Shown here: in pieces, positions 56,743-64,000 of the stretch
How the letters are laid out: the number at the start of each line of letters is the position of its first letter
Numbering within the stretch: position 1 is the first letter of the stretch
Assembly (NCBI RefSeq): GCF_902506105.1
Contig: NZ_LR733304.1
Span: 682,001-746,000 of the forward strand
Length of the DNA stretch: 64,000 bases
Direction: 5' to 3'
From: Aeromicrobium sp. 9AM
GTDB lineage: Bacteria; Actinomycetota; Actinomycetes; Propionibacteriales; Nocardioidaceae
Program-made: the position numbers and the translations under genes
The notes under the pieces: generated by a model
The model's database searches: none
Told to the model about the DNA's origin: nothing
What the model saw: only the letters and a program-made list of their open reading frames with translations

Positions 56743-57410
56743 CCGACTTCATCTTCATGCTGACGCGGGACGACCGCACCGTCGACGACGCGCACGACCT
56801 CGTCGACGTCGTGGCCGACGCCGGCGTGACGCACATCGGCTTCAAGGACATCGGCCTCCCGTGGGCCGAGCTGGGCTCCCTGGCTCGGCAGATCAAGGAC
56901 CGTGGGGTCACGTCCTACCTCGAGGTCGTCAGCGTGACTCCCGAGGACGAGGTGCGGAGCATTCGCAGTGCGCTCGACCTCGGCGTCGACTACGTGCTGG
57001 GTGGCACGCACCCGGAGACCGGGGTTGAGATCCTGAGCGGCTCGGGGGTCAAGTACTACCCGTTCGTCGGTGAGGTGGTCGGTCATCCCAGCGTGCTCGC
57101 AGGCACAGCCGCCGAGATCGTCGAGTCCGCAAAGCGCGTGACCGATCTCGACGGTGTCCACGGGATCGACCTGCTCGCCTACCGGTTCGACGGTGACGTC
57201 GAACATCTCGTCGGAGACGTCGTCGCAGCCATCGACGTACCGGTGATCGCAGCCGGCAGCGTCGACAGGGCGGATCGGGTGAGGTCCCTGCAGCTCGCTG
57301 GCGCTGACGCGTTCACGGTGGGGACCGCGTTGATCGACGGCACTTTTGAGATCGAGGCGCCGTCGAAGTCACTGCGCGATCTCGCCCGGGCCGTCCTCGA
57401 GCTCCAGTGA
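56739..57410 (+). CDS. TIM-barrel phosphate-binding protein, function unknown
   Basis: 223 residues after AGGAG, start overlapping pdxA2. Repeating strand-helix units (FIFMLTRDDRTVDDAHDLVDVVADAGVTHIGFKDIG, VPVIAAGSVDRADRVRSLQLAGADAFTVGTALIDG) with a phosphate-type glycine loop near the C-terminus resemble HisA/HisF-like and epimerase barrels. I cannot assign a reaction. Its place in the operon suggests an isomerase or lyase for a phosphorylated intermediate, possibly supplying or consuming the PdxA2 product. Confidence 0.65.
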   Translation: MTDFIFMLTRDDRTVDDAHDLVDVVADAGVTHIGFKDIGLPWAELGSLARQIKDRGVTSYLEVVSVTPEDEVRSIRSALDLGVDYVLGGTHPETGVEILSGSGVKYYPFVGEVVGHPSVLAGTAAEIVESAKRVTDLDGVHGIDLLAYRFDGDVEHLVGDVVAAIDVPVIAAGSVDRADRVRSLQLAGADAFTVGTALIDGTFEIEAPSKSLRDLARAVLELQ

Positions 57411-57422
57411 CGAGGACCGGGC

Positions 57423-58028
57423 ATGGAGGACGAGGCGACCCGCCTTCGACTGGTCTGCGTCGCGGCCGAGACGTTCGCCGAGCTCGGGTGGCGGGACGCC
57501 GCGGTCGTCCAGGTGTGCGCGCGCTCCGGGGTCGACGCCTCGGACTTCTATCGGCTGTATGACGGGGTCGACGACTTCTTCGTCTCGATGTACGCCGCGA
57601 GAGCCGACGAGCTCGTGGCTTCGACGATCGCGGCGCTCAACGAGGTCATCCTGTCGGTCCGCGAGGGTTCCCTCGTCGACGCCCGTGACGCGACCAGGGC
57701 CGTGACCCGGGTGTTCGCGGCGGGTGCGCTCGACAGAACGTGGTGGATCCTGACCACGGAGTACTCGTTGCGGGCCGTCAGGCATCCGGAGGTGGCAACG
57801 TCCTACATCGCGGCTCGCCAAGAGATGCGCAAGGGGCTGGGACAGGCGGTTCGTCACGCGCTCGAGATGGCGGGACTGGATGAGCTCGTCGACTCCGACC
57901 GACTGGTCCAGCTCGCGACGGCGGTCCACCGCGGCGCGCTGGCAGACCACTTTCTCGAGCCGGGACAGGTGACGCTAGAGGACCTCGATCACCTCGCCTG
58001 GCTGGCGTTGATCGACGCGCTCACGTGA
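57423..58028 (+). CDS. TetR-family regulator
   Basis: 201 residues. The N-terminal helix-turn-helix (ETFAELGWRDAAVVQVCARSGVDASDFYRLYDGVDDFFVSMY) is a clear TetR type. It starts 12 bases after the TIM-barrel gene on the same strand, so it is the last gene of the FMO operon. Its first helix resembles the stub at 48799, hinting at related regulators at both ends of the operon. Converges on the Zn-ADH gene. Confidence 0.88.
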   Translation: MEDEATRLRLVCVAAETFAELGWRDAAVVQVCARSGVDASDFYRLYDGVDDFFVSMYAARADELVASTIAALNEVILSVREGSLVDARDATRAVTRVFAAGALDRTWWILTTEYSLRAVRHPEVATSYIAARQEMRKGLGQAVRHALEMAGLDELVDSDRLVQLATAVHRGALADHFLEPGQVTLEDLDHLAWLALIDALT

Positions 58029-58030
58029 GG

Positions 58031-59146
58031 TCACGCTCCGTCGAACACGACGACTGACCGTGCTCGTCGACCGTCAGCCATCTCGTCGAAAGCCTGCTCG
58101 ACCTCGTCTAAGCCGATGCGGTGGCTGATGAGCCGGTCGACGGGGAGTCGGCCTGCCAGGTACAGCTTGCAGAGCGTCGCGAAGTCCGCCGCCGGACTGG
58201 TCCCGCCGTAGTTGGAGCCGATGATCCTCTGACCGCGGGCGGCGAGCTCCAACGGATCGATCGTCAGCGTCGTGCCTTCGGCCGGCATCCCGACGAGCAC
58301 GGCGGAGCCCGCCATGCCCAACAGGTCGATAGCCGTCCTCATCGTCGAGGGGTGTCCCACAGTCTCGAAGGCATGATCGACGCCGTCGGGCGCTATGTGC
58401 CGCACCCCTGCCGCTGTCTCGGCTGGTGTACTGCCCAGGACGCGATGGGTGGCGCCGAGCTCGCCCGCGAGGTCGAGCTTCTCGGGGTTGACGTCTACCG
58501 CGATGATCGTGTGAGCGCCCGCGACCCGGGCTCCCATGACCGCCGAGAGACCGACTCCGCCGCAGCCGAGTACCACGGCCGAATCGCCTGGGCGCAGCCG
58601 CGCGTTGTGAAACACGGCTCCGGTCCCTGTCGAGACCGCGCACCCGATCAGCGCAGCGACATCGAACGGGACGTCGCGGGGGATCGGGACCACGGCGGTC
58701 TGCGGGACGACGACTCGCTCGGCGAAAGTCCCGAGACCGAGGAACTGCGCGACGCCTTGATCGCCACGCCGCAGCGGGGCGCTCGGCTCGTGGAACGGGA
58801 CGTCGTTGCCGGCCGGGCACGCCCAGGCTTTGCCCGACGCACAACGCCGGCAGCGGCCGCACGACGCGACCCACGCGAGCACGACGTGGTCACCGACCGA
58901 GATCCCGCCTACTCCCTCGCCGAGTGCCTCGACGACGCCGGCGCCCTCGTGCCCGAGGACGATGGGCAGCTCTGAGCCCCAATCACCCGACCTGGTGCGA
59001 AGGTCGGAGTGGCACACCCCGCTGGCTCGCAGGGCCACCTGGACCTCTCCGGTCCGCGGGGGTCGCATCGCCAAGGACTCGAGCCGCATGGGCCGGTCGA
59101 TGGCGTCGAGCACGAGCGCCCGCACCGTGATGCCATCGGTCGTCAT
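58031..59146 (-). CDS. Zinc-dependent alcohol dehydrogenase (MDR)
   Basis: 371 residues. Catalytic zinc ligands in GVCHSDL and GHEGAGVVEALGEGV; four structural-zinc cysteines in CGRCRRCASGKAWAC; NAD loop VVLGCGGVGLSAVMGARVAGA. The family is close to class III/mycothiol-linked and aryl ADHs. It would oxidise an alcohol to the aldehyde used by the aldehyde dehydrogenase. Transcribed downstream of the YczE-like gene, 24 bases apart. Confidence 0.92.
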   Translation of the reverse strand: MTTDGITVRALVLDAIDRPMRLESLAMRPPRTGEVQVALRASGVCHSDLRTRSGDWGSELPIVLGHEGAGVVEALGEGVGGISVGDHVVLAWVASCGRCRRCASGKAWACPAGNDVPFHEPSAPLRRGDQGVAQFLGLGTFAERVVVPQTAVVPIPRDVPFDVAALIGCAVSTGTGAVFHNARLRPGDSAVVLGCGGVGLSAVMGARVAGAHTIIAVDVNPEKLDLAGELGATHRVLGSTPAETAAGVRHIAPDGVDHAFETVGHPSTMRTAIDLLGMAGSAVLVGMPAEGTTLTIDPLELAARGQRIIGSNYGGTSPAADFATLCKLYLAGRLPVDRLISHRIGLDEVEQAFDEMADGRRARSVVVFDGA

Positions 59147-59170
59147 GACGCCTCCTGCTCGGTTGGGTGG

Positions 59171-59845
59171 TCAGATGCCACGTTCGAAGCTCTCGCCGCC
59201 GCCGAGGGGACGAGCCTCCGGGGGGTTTATCGCGAAGACATGCAGCGAGAACTGGGTGACCGGACCGACCAGGATCGCGAACGCCACGGTCCCGATGCCG
59301 ACGGTGCCGCCCAGGATGAAGCCGAGCGCCAGCACGACGAGCTCCAGGCACGTGCGTGTCGTGCGGATCGACCAGCCGACTCGCTCCGCGAAGCCCGTCA
59401 TCAGACCGTCGCGCGGCCCCGGCCCGAGACCCGCGGCGACCGACATCCCCGACGCCATACCGCTCGTCAGGATGCCCGCGAAGAGCAGCACGATCTGCCA
59501 CGGCAAGGGGTTCACGGGCGGTAGTACGGCCATGCCGATGTTGATCGAGACCCCGACGAGGACCACGTTGATCGCGGTGCCGATGCCTGGCCGCTGCCGG
59601 AGCGGGATCCATAGCAGAAGAGCGACGAGCCCGACGAGGATGACCATCGTGCCGATCCGGACACCGGCTCGGATCGCGAGTCCTTGGTGGAACGCGTCCC
59701 ACGGGTCGAGACCGAGCTCGGACCTGATCTGAAAGGCCGCCCCGACCCCGTAGAGGGCCAGCGCCACGTGCAACTGCACCAAGCGACGCGGCATCCGGCT
59801 GGGAAGCCCGCCCACGGAAGCGGATCGGGGCTTGCGCAGCGGCAC
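59171..59845 (-). CDS. YczE/YitT-type integral membrane protein
   Basis: 224 residues from GTG 59845, with GAGAGGAA upstream (ATG 59899 is a longer option). Five or six hydrophobic helices with GLDPWDAFHQGLA after the first, the YczE hallmark, and GLGPGPRDGLMTGFAERVG in the middle. The function of the family is not established; it may be a transporter for the cluster. Head of a two-gene transcript with the Zn-ADH, divergent from the aminotransferase operon. Confidence 0.8.
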   Translation of the reverse strand: MPLRKPRSASVGGLPSRMPRRLVQLHVALALYGVGAAFQIRSELGLDPWDAFHQGLAIRAGVRIGTMVILVGLVALLLWIPLRQRPGIGTAINVVLVGVSINIGMAVLPPVNPLPWQIVLLFAGILTSGMASGMSVAAGLGPGPRDGLMTGFAERVGWSIRTTRTCLELVVLALGFILGGTVGIGTVAFAILVGPVTQFSLHVFAINPPEARPLGGGESFERGI

Positions 59846-59947
59846 GGGACGTTCCTCTCGAGGCGGTCGGCGAGAGGGATCCCTCGCGTGCGTAAACATA
59901 GGTCATTTGTCCTAGATTGCCAAGTCGCGTTGAGGTTCGCAGGAGAG

Positions 59948-59977
59948 TTGACAGATCCCGGGCACGCGTCCTAGATT
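59948..59977 (+). promoter_or_regulatory. Promoter of the aminotransferase-RpiB-Dha operon, with repeated motif
   Basis: -35 TTGACA (59948-59953), 18-base spacer, -10 TAGATT (59972-59977). The 10-mer TCCTAGATTG overlapping the -10 occurs also at about 59910, 60 bases upstream in the same orientation, and may be an operator or a second -10 box. Confidence 0.65.
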
Positions 59978-60031
59978 GATGCTCGCTCGACGCCGTCGGG
60001 CTCGTGGGTCTTACACCGAGAGGAATCAGCC

Positions 60032-61318
60032 GTGGCTATGGGAACTGACAACATTGGCGTCGACAACAGCGCGGCGATCGGGGAGAAGGCCCCCGAGCCG
60101 CGGCGCGACGTGGACGACGCCTGGCGCGCCCGCGCCTCCAAGGTGATCCCGGGCGGGATGTACGGGCACATCCAGGCCGAGAAGTTCCCGAAGGGCTACC
60201 CCCAGTTCTTCGACAAGAGCGATGGGTGCCGCGTGTGGGACGTCGACGGCTACGAGTACATCGACATGATGTGCTCGTGGGGCCCGATGATCCTCGGCTA
60301 CCGGCACCCCAAGGTCGAGGAGGCGTACCACAAGGAGCTCGCACAACGCGACCTGGCGTACGGACCCTCGCCGCTCGCCGTAGAGCTCGCCGAGCGCTAC
60401 GTCGAGCTGCTGGACGGCGCTGACTGGGCGGTCTTCGCCAAGAACGGCGGTGACGCCACGGCGCTGGCCACGGTCGTCGCTCGCGCGGCGACGGGTCGCA
60501 AGAAGATCCTCAAGGCTGGCTCGGCCTACCACGGATCGACGCCGTGGTACACGCCCGTGCTCTCGGGGATCACGCCTGAGGACCGGGCCAATATCATCTT
60601 CTTCGACTACAACGACATCCCCAGTCTCGAGGCCGCGGTGGCCGAGGCTGGCGACGACCTTGCCGGCATCATCGTGACGCCGCACCGTCACGAGCTCTAT
60701 CTCGATCAGGTCCCGGTCGATCCCGCCTTCGCCCAGCGGATCCGCTCCCTCTGCGACGAGAAGAGCGCCGTGATGATCCTCGACGACGTGCGCGCGGGCT
60801 TCCGCGTCTCGATCCACGGCAGCTGGTCGCCCCTCGGAATCGTCCCGGATCTGTCGACGTACTCCAAATGCATCGCGAACGGTCATGCTCTCTCGGCGCT
60901 GGTCGGCGTCGAGTCGCTCAAGGAGGCGGCCTCGTCGATCTACGCAACTGGTTCCTTCTGGTACGCATCGGCGCCGATGGCCGCCGGTCTCGCGACGCTC
61001 GACGTCATGGAGGAGATGGACGCGGTCTCGGTCATGAACGAACGGGGCAACCAGTTCATGGAGGGCATGCGGAAGCAGGGCGCGGCCTACGGCATCCCGG
61101 TGTCGGTCACCGGACCTCCGGCGATGCCTTTCCTCCGCTTCGAGGACGGCGGGCAGAACGAGCAGGCTTTCATCTGGAGCGGTGAGCTGCTGCGTCGAGG
61201 CGTGTTCGTCCACCCGTGGCACAACTGGTTCGTGTCCACTGCCCACACCGAGGCCGACATCGACCGTGCGCTCGAGGCGACGGACGGTGCGTTCGCCTAC
61301 CTCGCCTCGCAGCTCTGA
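60032..61318 (+). CDS. Class III aminotransferase (glutamate-1-semialdehyde aminomutase-like)
   Basis: 428 residues from GTG 60032 after GAGAGGAA. PLP fold type I, class III: IPGGMYGH, VWDVDGYEYIDMM, FAKNGGDATALAT, the PLP-pyridine Asp in MILDDVRAGFRV (usual D-E-V is D-D-V here), and the Schiff-base Lys in TYSKCIANGHALSALVG. Genuine HemL proteins sit with haem genes; here the partners are sugar-phosphate genes, so transamination or amine elimination of an amino-polyol or amino-aldehyde is more likely. Confidence 0.85.
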   Translation: MAMGTDNIGVDNSAAIGEKAPEPRRDVDDAWRARASKVIPGGMYGHIQAEKFPKGYPQFFDKSDGCRVWDVDGYEYIDMMCSWGPMILGYRHPKVEEAYHKELAQRDLAYGPSPLAVELAERYVELLDGADWAVFAKNGGDATALATVVARAATGRKKILKAGSAYHGSTPWYTPVLSGITPEDRANIIFFDYNDIPSLEAAVAEAGDDLAGIIVTPHRHELYLDQVPVDPAFAQRIRSLCDEKSAVMILDDVRAGFRVSIHGSWSPLGIVPDLSTYSKCIANGHALSALVGVESLKEAASSIYATGSFWYASAPMAAGLATLDVMEEMDAVSVMNERGNQFMEGMRKQGAAYGIPVSVTGPPAMPFLRFEDGGQNEQAFIWSGELLRRGVFVHPWHNWFVSTAHTEADIDRALEATDGAFAYLASQL

Positions 61319-61328
61319 CGGATCCCGG

Positions 61329-61814
61329 ATGACGACGAGCAATCACGAATCGGGCGCTGTGCTTCCCAGGCTTGCGTTGGGGTCGGACCATCTCGGGCTG
61401 GACCTGAAGCAGGAGCTGGGCGCGCACCTGGCCGACCGCGGCTACGTCCTCGAGGACCTCGGGTGCTTCCCGGGGGACGAGGTCGACTACCCCGACGTCG
61501 CCGAGGTGGTGGCGCGGGCCGTGGCCGACGGCACGTACGACCGCGGCCTGCTGGTCTGCGGGACCGGCATCGGCATGGCGATCGCCGCCAACAAGATCCC
61601 TGGCATCCGTGCGGCGTCGGTCAGCGACATCTACTCCGCCGAGCGTGCGTCGAAGTCGAACAACGCCCAGATCCTGTGCTTGGGGTCGTTGGTGGTGGGA
61701 CCTGCCCTGGCCAAGGCTCTCGTCGAGAAGTGGGTCGAGTCGGAGTTCGCCGGCGGAGGATCGACGCGCAAGGTCGACAAGCTCAACGCGCTCGACTCCG
61801 GGGCGGGGAGGTAG
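61329..61814 (+). CDS. rpiB: RpiB/LacAB-family sugar-phosphate isomerase
   Basis: 161 residues from ATG 61329. ALGSDHLGLDLKQEL at the N-terminus, GCFPGDEVDYPDVAEVVARAVADG and the active-site Cys in LLVCGTGIGMAIAANKIPGIRAA. RpiB isomerises ribose-5-P; relatives act on erythrose-4-P/erythrulose-4-P (EryI) or allose-6-P. Next to DhaK/DhaL a role with a tetrulose phosphate or ribulose-5-P is plausible. Confidence 0.9.
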   Translation: MTTSNHESGAVLPRLALGSDHLGLDLKQELGAHLADRGYVLEDLGCFPGDEVDYPDVAEVVARAVADGTYDRGLLVCGTGIGMAIAANKIPGIRAASVSDIYSAERASKSNNAQILCLGSLVVGPALAKALVEKWVESEFAGGGSTRKVDKLNALDSGAGR

Positions 61815-61816
61815 CG

Positions 61817-62818
61817 ATGCAACGGGTCATCAACGAGCGCGACCACGTGGTGGAGGACATGCTGGCGGGCTTCTGCTCCGCGCATCGTGACCGTGTCGCC
61901 GCGGGAGACAACCCTCGAGTCATCGTGTCCACCAAGGGCACCCAAGGCCGCGTCGGCATCGTCTCCGGCGGCGGCTCCGGGCACGAGCCCGCTTTCGTCG
62001 GCTACGTCGGCGACGGCATGCTCGATGCGGTCGCGGTCGGTGAGGTCTTCACGTCCCCGTCGTCGAGGATGTTCCTCGATGCCATCCGCGCTGCCGACTC
62101 GGGCCACGGCGTCGCGTGTCTCTACGGCAACTACGCCGGCGACAACCTCAACGTCCGCATGGCGATCCGGCAGGCCGAGAAGGAGGGGATCCGGGTCGGC
62201 GTCGTCGTGGCCAACGACGACGTCCTGTCGGCTCCCCTTGCCGATCGTCACCTTCGACGGGGTGTGGCGGGCGAGATCCTCATGTGGAAGGTCGCGGCGG
62301 CCTGCGCGCGCGACGGGGGCTCGCTCGACGACGTCCTGGCTGCGGCCCAGCGAGCGATCGACGCGACACGCAGCGTCGGCGTCGGGCTGTCCAGCTGTGT
62401 CATCCCCGCGGTCGGCAAGCCGAACTTTACGGTCGAGCCGGGGCAGATGGAGGTCGGCATCGGCCACCACGGCGAGCCCGGGCAGGAGGTCGTGGCTCTC
62501 GAGCCCTCCGAGCGCATCGCGTCACGCATGACGTCGGCCGTGCTCGGCGAGCTCGACCGTGCCGACGGCACTGCCCTCGTCGTGCTCGTGTCGGGTCTCG
62601 GGGCGACCCCCGTCATGGAGACCTACATCGCCTACGCCGACATCAGTCGGCAGATCGAGGCCACCGGGTTCACGGTCCACCGTGCGCTCGTCGGCAACTA
62701 CTTCACCTCGCTGGAGATGATGGGCGTGAGCCTGACCGTGATGCAGATCGACGACTCGCTGGCTCGATGGGTCGACGCACCCGCGGACTGCGTCTCCTTC
62801 CAAGGGCTCGGCGCATGA
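61817..62818 (+). CDS. dhaK: Dihydroxyacetone-kinase-type substrate subunit (DhaK)
   Basis: 333 residues. VSGGGSGHEPAFVGYVGDGMLDA is the DhaK signature, and the substrate-binding histidine is expected in VGIGHHGEPGQE (about residue 218), as in E. coli DhaK. It binds dihydroxyacetone or a related ketose (erythrulose in LerK/DerK). DhaL follows as a separate gene with an ATGA overlap. No DhaM is seen, so the pair may be ATP-dependent. Confidence 0.93.
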   Translation: MQRVINERDHVVEDMLAGFCSAHRDRVAAGDNPRVIVSTKGTQGRVGIVSGGGSGHEPAFVGYVGDGMLDAVAVGEVFTSPSSRMFLDAIRAADSGHGVACLYGNYAGDNLNVRMAIRQAEKEGIRVGVVVANDDVLSAPLADRHLRRGVAGEILMWKVAAACARDGGSLDDVLAAAQRAIDATRSVGVGLSSCVIPAVGKPNFTVEPGQMEVGIGHHGEPGQEVVALEPSERIASRMTSAVLGELDRADGTALVVLVSGLGATPVMETYIAYADISRQIEATGFTVHRALVGNYFTSLEMMGVSLTVMQIDDSLARWVDAPADCVSFQGLGA

Positions 62819-63474
62819 GCCGGGAGGTCGTCCCGAGCCTGATCGGGCCCGAAGTGGTGAATCAGCTGGCGCACGACATCGCTGAAGCAGCGCCCTACCT
62901 CAGCGAGCTCGACGGCGCGACCGGCGACGGCGACCACGGCATCAACATGACCAAAGGTTTCTCGCTCGCGGCATCGAGAGTCGACGCGAGCTCGAACCTC
63001 AGCGCGTGCCTCGACGTCTTGTCGGGGACCCTGATCGACGACGTCGGCGGCGCGATGGGTCCGCTCTACGGAGTCTTCTTCGAGGCGCTCGCCGCGGAGG
63101 CTTCCGGGCACGAGTGGATCGACGCGGCGACGTTCGCCGCGATGCTGGAGTCCGCCGTCCGCGCCGTTCTGGAGATTGGAGGCGCGACGCTCGGAGACAA
63201 GACCTTGGCGGACGTGCTAATCCCGAGCCTGGACGACGTGTCCACGCGGCTGGCGGCCGGCGACCCGTTCGACGAGATTCTCGTGTCGATGTCGGCAACT
63301 GCGGAGCAGAGCCGCGACGCGACGAAGGACCTCGTCGCCCGACTGGGACGCGCGAGCCGCGTCGCGGAGCGTTCGCGCGGCCACATCGACGCCGGAGCGG
63401 CCTCGTGCGCCGTGATCCTGCAAAGCCTCGCCGTCACGTTGCGTAGGCGCCTCACCGTCCAGCCCCAGATCTAG
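62815..63474 (+). CDS. dhaL: DhaL nucleotide-binding subunit
   Basis: 219 residues. The Mg-nucleotide motif GATGDGDHGINMTKG (about residue 38) and GTLIDDVGGAMGPLYGVFF, GGATLGDKTLADVLIP and ERSRGHIDAGAASCAVIL define the DAK2/DhaL domain. It phosphorylates the ketose held by DhaK. Start ATG 62815 overlaps dhaK. Confidence 0.93.
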   Translation: MSREVVPSLIGPEVVNQLAHDIAEAAPYLSELDGATGDGDHGINMTKGFSLAASRVDASSNLSACLDVLSGTLIDDVGGAMGPLYGVFFEALAAEASGHEWIDAATFAAMLESAVRAVLEIGGATLGDKTLADVLIPSLDDVSTRLAAGDPFDEILVSMSATAEQSRDATKDLVARLGRASRVAERSRGHIDAGAASCAVILQSLAVTLRRRLTVQPQI

Positions 63475-63496
63475 ACCCCACCTCAAGGAGAACGTC

Positions 63497-64000
63497 ATGG
63501 CCATCCACTCCGACGTCGAACGCCCCGTAGTGCAACTCTGTATCGACGTGACCTCGGTCGACACCGCGATCGAGGTCGGCCGCATGGGCCTGCGTGCGGG
63601 CGTGGACTGGCTCGAGCTGGGGACACCACTCGTCGCGTTCGCCGGGATCAACTCCTTCGGTGAGTTCGCCGAAGCCTTCCCCGACACCGTGACGTTCCTG
63701 GACGGCAAGGTTATGGACGCATCGGGCCGCTACATGGAGTCGGCGGCAGAGCTCGGCATCGACCTCGTGTGCCTGTGTGCGAGCGCGACCGACGCGACGT
63801 TTCGCGTCGCGATCGCAGCGGGTCGCACCTCGGGCGTCAAGGTCGTCGCCGACCTCTACGGCATCGACACCCCGGTCGCACGGGCCACGGAGCTTGCCGC
63901 GCTCGGCGTCGACTACATCTACCTCCACTATGGCTACGACCAGCAGAACGAGACGCCGGAAGGCAACCGGACGATCGACCAGATCCGCGAGATCAAGGAC
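63497..64000 (+). CDS. Hexulose-6-phosphate synthase-like / OMPDC-superfamily lyase (partial)
   Basis: The first 168 residues, after AAGGAG, run off the right edge. VQLCIDVTSVDTAIEVGR, WLELGTPLV, the metal-binding D-x-K-x-x-D (LDGKVMDASG) and VCLCASATDATFRVAIAAG, VVADLYGI match the HPS/KGPDC branch. These enzymes condense formaldehyde with ribulose-5-P, or decarboxylate 3-keto-gulonate-6-P, or do related retro-aldol steps. With RpiB beside it, a ribulose-5-P-type reaction is possible. Confidence 0.82.
   Translation, partial: MAIHSDVERPVVQLCIDVTSVDTAIEVGRMGLRAGVDWLELGTPLVAFAGINSFGEFAEAFPDTVTFLDGKVMDASGRYMESAAELGIDLVCLCASATDATFRVAIAAGRTSGVKVVADLYGIDTPVARATELAALGVDYIYLHYGYDQQNETPEGNRTIDQIREIKD

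Noticed and set aside
60032..61318. HemL of haem biosynthesis
   Set aside because: No haem genes are nearby, the D-E-V motif is altered to D-D-V, and the gene heads a sugar-phosphate operon.

Overview
The window is high-GC actinobacterial DNA. Gene content and order fit a member of the Propionibacteriales, Nocardioidaceae-like (for example Aeromicrobium or Nocardioides); the genus is an inference. Two kinds of DNA are joined near 41-43 kb.

Region 1 (1-41 kb) is chromosomal core. It carries the string rpf - rsmA - ispE - ABC-F - tRNA-Gln - glmU - prs - rplY - pth - mfd - mazG - eno - ftsB - DUF501 - ppx, the same set found together in Mycobacterium (around Rv1009-Rv1026). Local insertions interrupt it: a LuxR-type regulator, a MarR/amidase/methyltransferase regulon sharing one operator, a LexA-boxed HNH (13E12/DUF222) gene, an amino-acid permease, and a CitA/DcuS-type two-component system divergent from dctA. 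After ppx lies an L-rhamnose block: a LacI regulator divergent from rhaM-rhaI-rhaDE-rhaB and a 2-hydroxyacid dehydrogenase, then a FadR-type regulator divergent from lldD. Together these take rhamnose to DHAP plus L-lactaldehyde, then lactate, then pyruvate.

Region 2 (41-48.3 kb) is an integrated element. A class I tRNA-like gene with anticodon UAA is followed by a tyrosine integrase, an excisionase, a cluster of GGGGAACGTT repeats, and a tightly coupled cassette: PemK-like protein, sigma-like HTH protein, a 40-codon small ORF, an unknown protein, and an ImmA/IrrE protease with a C-terminal zinc-ribbon tail. Small hypothetical genes and gene-poor DNA of lower GC follow.

Region 3 (48.3-64 kb) is a catabolic cluster. 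It opens with TetR and GlxA gene remnants, then MFS transporter, TetR, FMO-type monooxygenase, aldehyde dehydrogenase, cyclase, DUF1537 acid-sugar kinase, PdxA2, a TIM-barrel protein, TetR, Zn-ADH, YczE-like membrane protein, class III aminotransferase, RpiB, DhaK, DhaL and a hexulose-phosphate-synthase-like enzyme that runs off the end. The likely outputs are C3 phosphates (DHAP) and phosphorylated ketoses; the starting substrate is not evident.

A DNA-level signature separates the two halves. The palindrome CGTACG occurs roughly 100 times (counted by eye) in the first 41 kb, in all three codon phases, but only about ten times in the last 23 kb. All three TTA codons I could find also lie right of 42.8 kb. 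This suggests that regions 2 and 3 are both of later or different origin. The best candidate for an undescribed system is the ImmA/sigma-like/PemK-like cassette at 42.8-46.3 kb.
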